Below the pieces are notes generated by a model. That model did no database searches and was not told the origin of the DNA. It was given only the letters and a program-made list of their open reading frames with translations. The position numbers and the translations under genes were made by a program. A stretch of DNA of 64,000 nt from JAFDVL01 sp963794955 (lineage in GTDB: Bacteria; Acidobacteriota; Blastocatellia; RBC074), in assembly GCA_963794955.1 (NCBI GenBank), contig CAWCGF010000025.1, forward strand, positions 199,080-263,079, read 5' to 3'. This document shows, piece by piece, positions 1 through 8,908 of the stretch (its first letter is position 1; each line of letters begins with the position of its first letter).

Positions 1-2
1 TG

Positions 3-284
3 TTCGCGCCCGGTGGTTCGATTGTCACTGACTCGGAAAGTTGGAATCTCGTCAAACAGCGCTGCTTTACGGTTTGGTTGCATGCCACGCCGGAAGAGTT
101 GATGAAGCGGACAAAGAGGAAAGGAAATCCGCGCTTACTGAGCCGCCCATCCGTGTTGACCGATATGAAAGGTTTGCTGGCGCGCCGCGAACCACTCTAC
201 GCCGAATCACAACTTGCGATTAAAACGTCGGGCAAACTTCCAGCCAAAGTCCTGCATGAAATCCTGGCAGCAGTTCCGTCCTAA
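3..284 (+). CDS. BoxR-like regulator with shikimate-kinase-like domain, C-terminal part (5' end outside window)
   Basis: The frame is open from the left edge and encodes the last 93 residues of a protein. It reads APGGSIV near the start, then CFTVWLHATPEELMKR, then a REPLYAES motif. This is the order of the shikimate kinase C-terminal half (glycine-rich loop, strand, then the RxPLY lid/adenine-binding arginine). The APGGSIV...CFTVWL wording is closer to the helix-turn-helix regulators that carry a shikimate-kinase-like domain (BoxR type, which sense benzoyl-CoA) than to a biosynthetic AroK, which usually has GGG. The N-terminal DNA-binding part would lie outside the window. It ends 4 bases before the convergent FAD oxidase. 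A true AroK remains possible. Confidence 0.6.
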   Translation, partial: FAPGGSIVTDSESWNLVKQRCFTVWLHATPEELMKRTKRKGNPRLLSRPSVLTDMKGLLARREPLYAESQLAIKTSGKLPAKVLHEILAAVPS

Positions 285-288
285 CACC

Positions 289-1788
289 TTATAGCAGTTG
301 TTCAGCAAACAGATTGCCGCGTCCCAGAATCCCCGCCGGATCAAATGTCCGTTTAAGGTTGGCCATGGCCCGCAACCCAGCTTCACCATAGAGCATTTGC
401 AAATACTCGCGTTTCAGTTTCCCAATGCCGTGTTCAGCAGAAATCGTGCCGCCCAATTCCACCCCGCGTGCGATAAAGCGCCCATAAAGCTCATGCGCCT
501 GTGCCGCTTCGTCCACATTGCGCGGCAGAATGTTGACGTGTACGTGGTTGTCACCGATGTGGCCGAAGATCAAGTATTGCAAACCGCAGGCGCGCAACAC
601 GTCCTGATAAAACTGCAACATCGTGGCAAAGGCTTCATCCGGCACGGCAATATCCGTCGCCACTTTACGTTGCCCGTGCCGCGTAATCCATTCGTTGATG
701 GATACGGGCAATTCGTGCCGAAAATCACGCAGCGACTGCTGATCGCTTTCATTCACTGCAAACCACGATTCGTCCAAACGCGCGTCATGCTGCTCCAACA
801 ATTCCAGCCACTGACTCATTAAGGCGTCTTCGGTTTCTGGCGTGACCTCCTGCTCAAAGAAAATGGCTCCGGCGACGCCTTCCGGCACACGCGGATTGCG
901 ACTGCGCATAAAGTTCAGTGATTGATCGTCGAAGTATTCCAACGCGCGGGCGTCAATTCCTGGCGTTGGAGAAGACACTTGGCGCGTCTGCAACGATTGC
1001 GCACGCGCTGAGCGCACGAAAGCCAACACATCAGCTTCCGTCGCAAAAAAAACTAACCCCGCCAGCAACCCTGCTGGACGCGACAGCAAATCCACTTCGA
1101 TTTCAGTGATGACGCCGAGCGTGCCTTCGCTGCCGATGAACAAATCAATCGCGTCCATCCCCGGCGCGACAAAATATCCGGCGGCGTGTTTGCGCGTCTG
1201 CGGCATTTGGTAGGCGGGCAATTGTGCCTCAATCTCTCGCCCATTGAGCAGGGGGATTTTCAACCGCCCCGCCGCCGTCGCAAAAATCTGCCCGCGTTTC
1301 AATTCAAGCCGCTCGCCCGTCGCCAGCACAATATGCAAACGCCGAATGTAATTGCGCGTCGCGCCATATTTGAAACTTCGCGCGCCCGAAGCATTAGTCG
1401 AAACGCTGCCTCCAATGAAGCAGCCCCATTCGGTCGGATCAGGCGGATAAAACAGGCCGCGCGCCGCCGCTGCCGTTTGCAAATCACGTAAGCTAACGCC
1501 AGCCTGCAACGTCGCGCGTCCACCGCTGGCATCACCTGCAATACTCACAATGCGCGCCAGGCGATCTGTGGCCAGCACGATGCCACCGAACGGAACGCGC
1601 CCACCGGTAATGCCTGAACCCGCGCCGGAAACGGTGACAGGCGTTTGTGTTTGACTCGCTTCGTGTAAGGCGGCAGCAACTTCCTCAGCATTATCGGGAA
1701 AAAGCACGCGCGCAGCATATCCGCCTTTTATGTTGCTTGCATCGGTCAGGTAAGATTGGATTTCATCCAGGTTCGATTTTGTCAGCAT
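289..1788 (-). CDS. FAD-binding oxidase, GlcD/D-lactate dehydrogenase family
   Basis: This 499-residue flavoprotein likely oxidises a 2-hydroxy acid such as D-lactate or glycolate. The FAD-binding PCMH-type domain fills the N-terminal half, with the pyrophosphate-binding stretch VSGAGSGITGGRVP near residues 55-70, GGSVSTNASGARS near 130 and GSEGTLGVITE near 220. The C-terminal FAD-oxidase domain has the GHIGDNHVHVN and SAEHGIG motifs that place the metal and substrate histidines. I chose the ATG at 1788 (MLTKSNLDEI) because the family normally starts here; an in-frame start at 1851 would add 21 residues of no recognised kind. No signal peptide is seen, so it should be cytosolic. It is convergent with the BoxR-like gene. 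The substrate cannot be fixed from sequence. Confidence 0.85.
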   Translation of the reverse strand: MLTKSNLDEIQSYLTDASNIKGGYAARVLFPDNAEEVAAALHEASQTQTPVTVSGAGSGITGGRVPFGGIVLATDRLARIVSIAGDASGGRATLQAGVSLRDLQTAAAARGLFYPPDPTEWGCFIGGSVSTNASGARSFKYGATRNYIRRLHIVLATGERLELKRGQIFATAAGRLKIPLLNGREIEAQLPAYQMPQTRKHAAGYFVAPGMDAIDLFIGSEGTLGVITEIEVDLLSRPAGLLAGLVFFATEADVLAFVRSARAQSLQTRQVSSPTPGIDARALEYFDDQSLNFMRSRNPRVPEGVAGAIFFEQEVTPETEDALMSQWLELLEQHDARLDESWFAVNESDQQSLRDFRHELPVSINEWITRHGQRKVATDIAVPDEAFATMLQFYQDVLRACGLQYLIFGHIGDNHVHVNILPRNVDEAAQAHELYGRFIARGVELGGTISAEHGIGKLKREYLQMLYGEAGLRAMANLKRTFDPAGILGRGNLFAEQLL

Positions 1789-2037
1789 AGCCAATGATAA
1801 ATACAGTGTGGAGATAGTTGTGCTAACGGCACGCCCTGCCTCGGCGGGCATATTCGCGCACTAGGACGAAGGCCGCGCCACCATATAGTACGGAAAACAA
1901 CTCCGCACTGTACAGTGCCGCAGCCTCGGGAGCGAGGTATCTTTGGCTACTACACATACAAAAACACTTGGCAAGGCAGATTAGCCGAGTTGCTTGTTGT
2001 CGCCGCCGGGTAACACGCAAGCTTCTGCGAAACAAAA

Positions 2038-2223
2038 TCAATAGCAGCGGATTTCGTTCACCCCCCTGCTGGCTCGTGGGCCTGGCACCGCGCCCCAATG
2101 ACTCGTGGCCCCCACATCAATGGCAGCGGCTTGTGGGTCATAGGGCGTCAGCGGGCTTTCGGTAGCAGGCGGCTTCGTGGCATGCGGCGTTTTACGCGCA
2201 CTGGGTTTGGCGGGGCGTTTCAT
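2038..2223 (-). pseudogene. IS110-family transposase, N-terminal remnant
   Basis: The ATG at 2223 follows a good ribosome-binding site (AGGAG, 8 bases upstream) and opens a 61-residue frame. After a basic, Pro/Ala-rich start it contains AAAIDVGATSHWGAVPGP, the first catalytic-Asp motif of the IS110/IS116/IS902 DEDD transposases. The usual protein is 300-400 residues, so only the first part of the RuvC-like domain survives; the frame then runs into unrelated sequence. No downstream transposase part lies nearby. The longer in-frame extension up to 2505 has no coding character. Confidence 0.6.
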
Positions 2224-2584
2224 GCGAGTTCTCCTGGTCGTGGTTAGCCCCGCTCGACGCGCAGCGCAGGAGTTCATAACTTGAGTAAGTTCCTGGGCGG
2301 GACCAAGCCACTGTGGGCTTGTCACTACGGTCATCATGACGGACTCCTGTGACCACACTCCGCGCGCGGGTTTTGGGATGACACCAATGCCCGCTCGCCC
2401 TGCACGAAAAGTGCGCATGCGCTGACTCCGCGTTTCTGCTTGTCGTCCGCCCCGCTTTGGAGGCTGGGGCATTTCAGTCGCAAGCACTCCGCGCAGGGCA
2501 ATCATTTTCCTTTAGCAAATTTTCGTGTCTTACAAAGGAGTTGAGATACAGGGATCGAACGCTTTGCGTTAGAATCAGGCCACT
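2224..2584. other. Non-coding stretch upstream of the IS110 remnant
   Basis: About 360 bases lie between the transposase remnant and the RNB gene, with no convincing gene on either strand. In intact IS110-group elements the left non-coding end lies upstream of the transposase and encodes the bridge RNA, so part of this stretch could be a decayed left end. I could not define an element terminus. The last 60 bases contain AAAGGAG and run into the next gene without a clear -35/-10 pair. Confidence 0.3.
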
Positions 2585-4099
2585 ATGACAAATCCTGATT
2601 CCCTGGCTGAGTTTCAGTTCATTCGTGATGCCCTGGAAATCCCGCGCGATTTTTCTCCTGCCGTCCTGGCCGAAGCCGAAGCCGTTGCCCAGCGTGATCC
2701 GCTCGCTGCGGCCTTACTGGATTGGCAAGCCATTCCGTTCTTGACGATTGATCCGCCCTCCAGTCTGGATTTGGATCAAGCCTTTTTTGCTGCCCGACAA
2801 GGTGACGGATATCTCGTTCGCTACGCCATTGATGACATCGGCTTTTTTGTAGATCGCGGTAGCCTGATTGAACAAGCCGCCTGGCAACGCGGGCTGACCC
2901 TATACAGTCCTGATCTCAGAACTCCACTTTACCCGCCACTCCTCAGCGAAGCCGCCGCCAGCTTATTGCCTGAGGCGGCGCGTCCGGCGATTGTATTTAC
3001 GTTTTCGCTGAATGCACAAGCTGAAGTCGAGTCCTACACAATCACACGCGCAGTGATACGCAGCCGCGCCAAGCTGACTTATCCTGACGTGACGGTGCAT
3101 CTTGATGCCGAACGAATCACGCCTGGCAGCGGCACAATGGCCGGGCACGAGTGGTCAGAGTCTTTGACGCTGCTGGAAGAAATTGGGCGCGGACGTGAGC
3201 AACTGGAAGTCGCGCGCGGCGGTATTACCCTGCGCATCCCGTCGCAACAAGTCGAGCGCTGGTCAACGGCGCTGGCTGGGTATCGGTTGGCGTTTGAAGA
3301 GGCCAGCGCGGTGGAAGGCTGGAACGCGCAAATCTCGTTAATGACCGGTATGGCTGCCGCACAATTGATGATCGAACATAAAGTCGGTTTACTGCGTGCC
3401 CTGTATCCGCCGCGCCCCGAACGCATAGTCATGTTGCGCTTGACCGCGCAGGCGTTGCATATTCCCTGGCCGACCGACCGGGCGTATGACGACTTTGTCC
3501 GCAGCCTTGATCCCAAACAGCCGCTGCACGCCGTGATGTTACATCAGGCGGCCAAAGCCACTGGCGGCGCACGCTACGTCGCATTTGAAGGGGAGCAGCC
3601 GAATGCGCTGCATTCGGCGATTGCCTCGCATTACGCGCACGTCACCGCCCCGCTCCGAAGATTGGCAGATCGGTACGTGCTTGATCTGCTGCTGGAATTG
3701 GCGGAGGGAAATTCGCCGCGCCCGGAAATGGTCGCCACATTGCGCGCACTCCCCTTGGCCATGAGCAATGCGGATCGGTTGTCGCGCCAGCTTGAAACCG
3801 CCATCGTGGATTTCGCCGAAGCGCGCTTGCTGCAAGGTCGGGAAGGAGAAGTGTTCACTGCGATGGCGATTGGACTCCGGCAGGAAGGCATCATCGTACA
3901 AATCACTGATCCACCCATTCGCACACTGCTGCCGCTGGCGGCGTTGGCGGCAGGAGCGAACAACGCCCAAGTTCAATTCTTGCCCGATGGCGCAACGTTG
4001 ACCGTGGCGGGAAAACAATTTTCGTTGGGGCAAGGTTTCCAGTTGCGACTAACTGCCGTGAACCTCGCCACCAGAAGCATGAGCTTTATCGTCGAATAA
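2585..4099 (+). CDS. RNB-domain ribonuclease (RNase II/R family), single-domain form
   Basis: This 504-residue protein is a compact member of the RNase II/R family of processive 3'-5' exoribonucleases. The RNB signature TIDPPSSLDLDQAF is at residues 54-67, followed by YLVRYAIDDIGFFV and later SHYAHVTAPLRRLADRYV, the conserved C-terminal RNB motif. There is no clear N-terminal cold-shock domain, and only a short beta-rich tail stands in for S1. Of the four Asp that bind metal in RNase II (offsets 0, 6, 8, 9), the first three are present (D56, D62, D64) and the fourth is Gln65. My recollection is that Gln occurs there in some stand-alone RNB proteins, so it need not mean inactivity. The GntR gene starts 12 bases downstream, so the two are probably cotranscribed. 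Confidence 0.85.
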   Translation: MTNPDSLAEFQFIRDALEIPRDFSPAVLAEAEAVAQRDPLAAALLDWQAIPFLTIDPPSSLDLDQAFFAARQGDGYLVRYAIDDIGFFVDRGSLIEQAAWQRGLTLYSPDLRTPLYPPLLSEAAASLLPEAARPAIVFTFSLNAQAEVESYTITRAVIRSRAKLTYPDVTVHLDAERITPGSGTMAGHEWSESLTLLEEIGRGREQLEVARGGITLRIPSQQVERWSTALAGYRLAFEEASAVEGWNAQISLMTGMAAAQLMIEHKVGLLRALYPPRPERIVMLRLTAQALHIPWPTDRAYDDFVRSLDPKQPLHAVMLHQAAKATGGARYVAFEGEQPNALHSAIASHYAHVTAPLRRLADRYVLDLLLELAEGNSPRPEMVATLRALPLAMSNADRLSRQLETAIVDFAEARLLQGREGEVFTAMAIGLRQEGIIVQITDPPIRTLLPLAALAAGANNAQVQFLPDGATLTVAGKQFSLGQGFQLRLTAVNLATRSMSFIVE

Positions 4100-4111
4100 A
4101 TAAGTACGTTT

Positions 4112-5020
4112 ATGCGTCTCTGGCTTTCCAAAAGCAGCGAAGTCCCGCTCCGCGAACAACTCGCTTCGCAGATCATTCTCGGCATCACGAGCGCGGATTT
4201 GAAACCGGGGCAAAAATTGCCGAGCACCAGGGAATTGGCACGCCGGTTTCAGATTCATGCGAACACAGTGATTACGACATATCGTGAACTGGAAGAACGC
4301 GGCTGGATCGAATTGCGGCAGGGCAGCGGTGCCTACGTCCGCGAAAAAACGACTCGTACAGAAAATCCTGAAGACGGCAAACTCGCGCTGGATCAACTCA
4401 CCACTTCGTTCCTGCAACAAGTGCGCGGTCGCGGTTACTCAATGCAAGAGATCAAGGCCAGTTTGCAATATTGGCTCGACCTGCAACCACCAGATCATAT
4501 TTTGGTGATTGATCCTGACGAGGCCTTATGCGCAATTCTGATGGCGGAAATCGAGGAAGCTACCGAGTGGCCTGTACAAGGAGCGACGGTGGCCGGCTGT
4601 AGTGATCTAAAGCGATTCATCGGCGCGCTGCCTGTGGCCTTATACAGCCGCGCCGAAGCGGTGCGCGCCGCCTTGCCCGGCAACGCCAATTGTCACCTGG
4701 TGCATTTGAATTCTGTCCCGGCGGCGATGAAGGGAAAAGAACGACCCGCCCCGGATGCACTAATTGCTGTCGTGTCGGGCTGGCCGGATTTTCTGCGTTG
4801 GGCGCACGCGATCTTAGTTGCAGTCGGCATCGAAGACGCCGCGCTGAATATGCGTCTCACAGATGAACAGGGTTGGCAACGCGGCCTGCGCGAATGTGCC
4901 TTCGTGATTGCTGATATGCTCACTGCCAAAGTAATTACTCGTGATTTAGATACGCGTGTCTTTCGCCTGATCGCAGATTCTTCTTTGGCTGAGTTGCGTG
5001 ATTTGATGCCACGTCATTGA
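4112..5020 (+). CDS. GntR-family transcriptional regulator, YtrA-like
   Basis: A 302-residue DNA-binding protein. Residues 10-75 form a GntR winged helix: PLREQLASQIILG, then PGQKLPSTRELARRF, then HANTVITTYRELEERGWIELRQGSGAYV. The early PLREQLASQI segment and long helix are typical of the YtrA/MocR side of the family. The roughly 200-residue C-terminal part is not an aminotransferase and was not recognised; its VIDPDEALCAILMAEIEEA stretch and alternating beta/alpha pattern resemble a response or ligand-binding fold only in general terms. It follows the RNB gene by 12 bases. Its stop overlaps by 7 bases the convergent DUF1932 dehydrogenase, the last gene of the aromatic operon, so a role in that operon is possible but unproven. 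Confidence 0.85.
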   Translation: MRLWLSKSSEVPLREQLASQIILGITSADLKPGQKLPSTRELARRFQIHANTVITTYRELEERGWIELRQGSGAYVREKTTRTENPEDGKLALDQLTTSFLQQVRGRGYSMQEIKASLQYWLDLQPPDHILVIDPDEALCAILMAEIEEATEWPVQGATVAGCSDLKRFIGALPVALYSRAEAVRAALPGNANCHLVHLNSVPAAMKGKERPAPDALIAVVSGWPDFLRWAHAILVAVGIEDAALNMRLTDEQGWQRGLRECAFVIADMLTAKVITRDLDTRVFRLIADSSLAELRDLMPRH

Positions 5021-5913
5021 TGGGCTTCGCGTTCCGTTATTGCTTGTACGATGGCGTGATAATCTTCTGGTACTTTGCCGCCGAAATGCTCTTTCAGCTT
5101 GAGCTGTGCGCCCCAATCCTGCCGCTTCACAATTGCTTCTGCCATCAGCGGTTCAATGCCTGCCGCGCGCAAAGTGGCGGCGACTTCTTCCAGCTCCCGC
5201 GCACGTCGTTCGCCGTGTTCGACTACGCGGCTGATGGCATAGCCCGCCAGTTGACTCCAATTCATGCCAGGATAGGATTCTTCCAGTGAAGCAAAGACAC
5301 GTTCATCGGCACCATATTTCACAGCCCCAAGCGCACATTCAAACAACAATGCTTCCAATCCTTTGACCATCACACTGCGGCACATCTTGACCGCGACCGC
5401 TGCGCCGATTTGTTCGGCAACGATTTCCAAGCGCATGCCGAAAGGAGCAAGCAACGCTACGAACGATTGCGCCGCCGTGCCGCCCAGCAGCATCGGAACC
5501 CTATGTCCGTAGGGCGGCACCGGAGCCATTACCGCCGCTTCGACAAAGCGCGCGCCGGTGGCGGAAACCGTCTGGTCAATCGTGCGTTTGGTATCAGGCG
5601 AAACCGAATTCAGATCGGCGTAGTAATGACATGCCTGCAAATACGGCGCGGTTTGTGCTGCGGCTTCAGCGGCAGAACTGGCCGTGACAACAGAAAATAG
5701 AATATCCGCCCGCATCGTCAATTCTTTTGATGATGTCAGCAACGTGACTTCGGTTTCTGCTGCTCGCTCCTGAATCCGCTCGCCGCGCCCTGGTGTAGTG
5801 GTGTGAATGTCATACGCAACCATTGGCGCGACTCCTGCGCCATGCAAGCCCTTAGCAAGGTGGTAGCCTGCTTCACCAAATCCAATAAACCCGATTTTCA
5901 AATCATTAGGCAT
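5014..5913 (-). CDS. NAD(P)-dependent oxidoreductase, 6PGDH-like with DUF1932 C-terminus
   Basis: This 299-residue dehydrogenase starts KIGFIGFGEAGYHLAKGL, a Rossmann GxGxxG nucleotide-binding motif (residues 6-23). A second conserved stretch, YYADLNSVSPDTK, falls near residue 105, and EAAVMAPVPPYGHRVPMLLGG follows. The C-terminal helical half has the KMCRSVMVKGLEALLFE pattern of the DUF1932 domain, which replaces the usual 3-hydroxyisobutyrate dehydrogenase tail. It likely oxidises or reduces a hydroxy acid or a ring-fission product. It is the last gene of the minus-strand operon and lies 20 bases after the PQQ dehydrogenase. The exact substrate is not readable from sequence. Confidence 0.8.
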   Translation of the reverse strand: MPNDLKIGFIGFGEAGYHLAKGLHGAGVAPMVAYDIHTTTPGRGERIQERAAETEVTLLTSSKELTMRADILFSVVTASSAAEAAAQTAPYLQACHYYADLNSVSPDTKRTIDQTVSATGARFVEAAVMAPVPPYGHRVPMLLGGTAAQSFVALLAPFGMRLEIVAEQIGAAVAVKMCRSVMVKGLEALLFECALGAVKYGADERVFASLEESYPGMNWSQLAGYAISRVVEHGERRARELEEVAATLRAAGIEPLMAEAIVKRQDWGAQLKLKEHFGGKVPEDYHAIVQAITEREAHQ

Positions 5914-5933
5914 GAAAATGATCCCTGGTTATG

Positions 5934-8075
5934 TCAATTACCTTTCTTTGCGCCGCTCTCATCGTGGGCGCGTTTAATAACGAAGGCTTGAATTGCTTTG
6001 ATTTCATCATCTTTCAAAACCTCGGCAAAACTCGGCATGCCTTTGCTGGCAATACCATTTTGCACAATGCTGACAAAGGCTTCGTGTTTGTTTTGGCTCA
6101 GATGACGTAGGTCTGCAATCACGCCACCGCTGACTGCCGCGCCACCGTGACAGGTTGCACAATACGCTGTATAGAGGATTCGCCCGCCCTGGATGACTTC
6201 GGCGGAAGCGGTTAGCGGCGGCGGTTCGGGAATTGGTGCTTCTTTGGGCATCAGCGGTAACATGGCCTTGCCACCGATTTTGAACGTCAACACACGCGCA
6301 ATGGATTTCACTTTCGCTGCCGCCGCTATATCTCCACCAGTCACACCAAGCACACCGCCCCATCCTGCCATCACCGTGACATATTGCTCGCCATCTACGG
6401 TATAGGTGATTGGCGGTGCGATGATGCCAGTTTGCGCTGGAGTCTCCCACAATTGCTGTCCTTTGTCGGCAGAATAGGCAACCACGCGCCCATCCGTCGT
6501 GCCGATGAAAACCAGATTGCCCGCCGTCGCAAGCACACCGCCGTTGAGCGGATGTTTGTAGTCCACCTTCCATGCCGCCTTTTGCGTGACGGGATTCCAG
6601 GCCAGCAAATAGCCGACGCTGCCTTCGACCATTTGCTTGATGCTCGCTTCGTCTTCGGGATTTGGAATCGGCTGCTGCGCGATGTTGAAGCCACGTTTGC
6701 CGGGCTTGTAATTCGGATCGTTGCTGTAGGGGAACGCAAGGTCTTGCGCTGGAATGTAGACCAATCCGGTCAGTGGCGAAAACGACATAGGATGCCAGTT
6801 ATGCCCGCCATAGGGGCTGGGCATAATTAGCTTCACTTCTTTGGAATAATCCGTGCCGACCGCATCTTCCGCCGGGCGACCGGTTTTCGGGTCTACGTGC
6901 GAGGCCCAGGTGACGGTCACGTATTTTTCTGCCGAAATGAATTGCCCGGTCTTACGATCCAACACATAAAAGAACCCATTCTTCGGTGCTTGCATAATCA
7001 CTTTGCGCAGCGTGGTTCCTGTTGGGCCGCCAAGGTTCAGATCAGCCAGAATCAAATGCTGCGTCGCCGTGTAATCGTACTTGTCGCCCGGCGTCGTTTG
7101 GTAATGCCAGACGTATGCGCCCGTGTCAGCCTTGACCGCGACGATGGACGAAAGGAATAGATTATCGCCACCACCCGGACTGCGAACATAAGAACTCCAC
7201 GGCGAGCCGTTGCCAACGCCAAGGTAGAGCAGATTCAATTCGGGATCGTAGGCCATCGAATCCCACACCGTCCCGCCGCCGCCATATTCCCAATACTTAT
7301 CGCCCTTCCACGTCTTCGCGGCCATTTCCAGCGCCTTTGATTCGTACGGCTTTTTCGGATCGCCTGGCACCGTGAAAAAGCGCCACGCCTGCTTGCCCGT
7401 CCTCGCATCGTACGCTGTTACATAACCACGCACGCCGTATTCACCACCGGCATTGCCGATGATGATATTCTTTCCGGCAATGCGCGGCGCGCCTGTGATC
7501 GTATAAGGACGCGTGCGATCTGTGATTGTATCCACGCGCCATACGCGGTTACCACTGCCAGCATCCAGCGCGTCCAAATAGCCATCCAGCGTAGCGACAT
7601 AAACTTTGCCTTCCAGTACCGCAGCACCGCGATTCACTACATCGCAACAAGCATGAAACGCAAATTCGCGGTTTACCCTGGGGTCGTATTTCCATCGCAA
7701 TTTGCCGTTGCGAACATCAAGCGCGTAGACAATGCTGAATGCGCCTGTCGTGTACATCACGCCATCCACGACAATCGGTGTCGCTTCAACGCCACGATCA
7801 ATATCGAGTTTGTAATGCCACGCCAACCCAAGCTGGCCGACATTCTGATCGTTGATTTGTTTGAGCGGTGAGAAGCGTTGTTCATTGAAGGTGCGTCCAT
7901 GCGCCAGCCAATTGCCGTCAGCGGATTTTTCGCCAGCAATAATGCGGGCAACCGTCACTTGCCCGGCTTTCTTTGCCTGTGCGCCGACAATCGAGCGGAG
8001 GTTGGAATATTCAACCTCCGCCAGTGTAAGCAGCGCCGCTACTACGATAAGGACTTTGAGTTTGGGATTGTTCAT
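5934..8075 (-). CDS. PQQ-dependent alcohol dehydrogenase with C-terminal cytochrome c domain (quinohaemoprotein)
   Basis: A 713-residue periplasmic enzyme that should oxidise alcohols or aldehydes and pass electrons through haem c. I chose the ATG at 8075 (MNNPKLKVLIVVAALLTLAE), which begins an export signal and has GAGGA upstream; the in-frame start at 8153 would overlap the SDR gene. The eight-bladed PQQ propeller occupies roughly residues 55-580, with adjacent cysteines in HACCDVVNRG near 145, as in PQQ enzymes that form a vicinal disulfide. Near residue 640 YCATCHGG supplies one CxxCH haem site. This layout is type II quinohaemoprotein alcohol dehydrogenase. In this operon it may oxidise an aromatic or aliphatic alcohol, which is inferred. 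Confidence 0.9.
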   Translation of the reverse strand: MNNPKLKVLIVVAALLTLAEVEYSNLRSIVGAQAKKAGQVTVARIIAGEKSADGNWLAHGRTFNEQRFSPLKQINDQNVGQLGLAWHYKLDIDRGVEATPIVVDGVMYTTGAFSIVYALDVRNGKLRWKYDPRVNREFAFHACCDVVNRGAAVLEGKVYVATLDGYLDALDAGSGNRVWRVDTITDRTRPYTITGAPRIAGKNIIIGNAGGEYGVRGYVTAYDARTGKQAWRFFTVPGDPKKPYESKALEMAAKTWKGDKYWEYGGGGTVWDSMAYDPELNLLYLGVGNGSPWSSYVRSPGGGDNLFLSSIVAVKADTGAYVWHYQTTPGDKYDYTATQHLILADLNLGGPTGTTLRKVIMQAPKNGFFYVLDRKTGQFISAEKYVTVTWASHVDPKTGRPAEDAVGTDYSKEVKLIMPSPYGGHNWHPMSFSPLTGLVYIPAQDLAFPYSNDPNYKPGKRGFNIAQQPIPNPEDEASIKQMVEGSVGYLLAWNPVTQKAAWKVDYKHPLNGGVLATAGNLVFIGTTDGRVVAYSADKGQQLWETPAQTGIIAPPITYTVDGEQYVTVMAGWGGVLGVTGGDIAAAAKVKSIARVLTFKIGGKAMLPLMPKEAPIPEPPPLTASAEVIQGGRILYTAYCATCHGGAAVSGGVIADLRHLSQNKHEAFVSIVQNGIASKGMPSFAEVLKDDEIKAIQAFVIKRAHDESGAKKGN

Positions 8076-8130
8076 CGCGTCCTCTGTTTGTTGTTCGTAT
8101 GCCAACAATAGCCGCAAAAACTCCCGGCGG

Positions 8131-8877
8131 TTAATGTAAGTAACCGCCGCCATCGCACAGGATCATCTGCCCAGTAATCATCTCGGCATCATCGCTAGCC
8201 AGAAAGGCAATCAAGCCTGCCAGATGTTCCGGCTTGCCCCGCTTCTTAATCGCCTGATTGTTCATTACGCGATTGAAGGCTTCTTCGTTTGAGTGCTCCA
8301 GCGTGCCTTCGGTGGCGATCATGCCGGGCGCAACCGCATTGACGCAAATGTTATCATCGCCCATTTCTTTAGCCATCACGCGTGTCATCCCCATGACTGC
8401 GCCTTTGGCAGCAACATACGCCATCTGGCCCGGATTTGCCAAAAAATAGGTGCGCGAAGCAACGTTAATCAGTCGCCCGTGCTTGCTTTTTTTCAGCAAC
8501 GGATAGATCGCTTTTGAGACCAGAAAATAGCCCAGATAATTCACCTGTACGAAGCGATTGACCTCTTCGTATGAAAGCTCGTGCCACGGCGTTTTGCCGG
8601 AGAGGATACCGGCGTTGTTGACGAGAATATCGACGTGAGCGTGGCGCGAAGTAATATGGGCCACAGCCTGAGCGATTTGCTCTTCGCTCGTGACATCGCA
8701 AATTTCAGCATTGGCTTGCCCGCCTGCCGCACGGATTTCCTGGACGGTTTCAACCGCATCTTTGAGGTCGAGGATTTCGACGCTGGCACCTTCGGCAGCA
8801 AGGCGAACCGCAGCAGCCTTGCCCATACCGGTAGCCGCGCCTGTAACTACGGCAATACGATCTTTCAATCGGCTCAT
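8131..8877 (-). CDS. SDR-family NAD(P)-dependent oxidoreductase
   Basis: A 248-residue classical short-chain dehydrogenase. VVTGAATGMGKA (residues 10-21) is the TGxxxGxG cofactor motif, NNAG appears near residue 88, the catalytic Ser is in NVASRTYF and the YxxxK pair is YVAAKG near 155. The C-terminal half ends in the usual MITGQMILCDGGG. Length is typical. An acidic residue after strand 2 (EILDLKD) suggests preference for NAD. It lies between the dioxygenase and the PQQ dehydrogenase with short gaps, so it most likely oxidises an intermediate of the same pathway. Confidence 0.9.
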   Translation of the reverse strand: MSRLKDRIAVVTGAATGMGKAAAVRLAAEGASVEILDLKDAVETVQEIRAAGGQANAEICDVTSEEQIAQAVAHITSRHAHVDILVNNAGILSGKTPWHELSYEEVNRFVQVNYLGYFLVSKAIYPLLKKSKHGRLINVASRTYFLANPGQMAYVAAKGAVMGMTRVMAKEMGDDNICVNAVAPGMIATEGTLEHSNEEAFNRVMNNQAIKKRGKPEHLAGLIAFLASDDAEMITGQMILCDGGGYLH

Positions 8878-8908
8878 GATTTTGTCCCTTCAGAAGTGGA
8901 GGAGGAAA

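Noticed and set aside
298..822. A 174-codon plus-strand ORF
   Set aside because: It is antisense to the FAD oxidase, whose motifs are intact on the minus strand.
2224..2505. In-frame N-terminal extension of the transposase remnant
   Set aside because: No homology and no ribosome site; the ATG at 2223 has a good AGGAG and starts just before the family motif.
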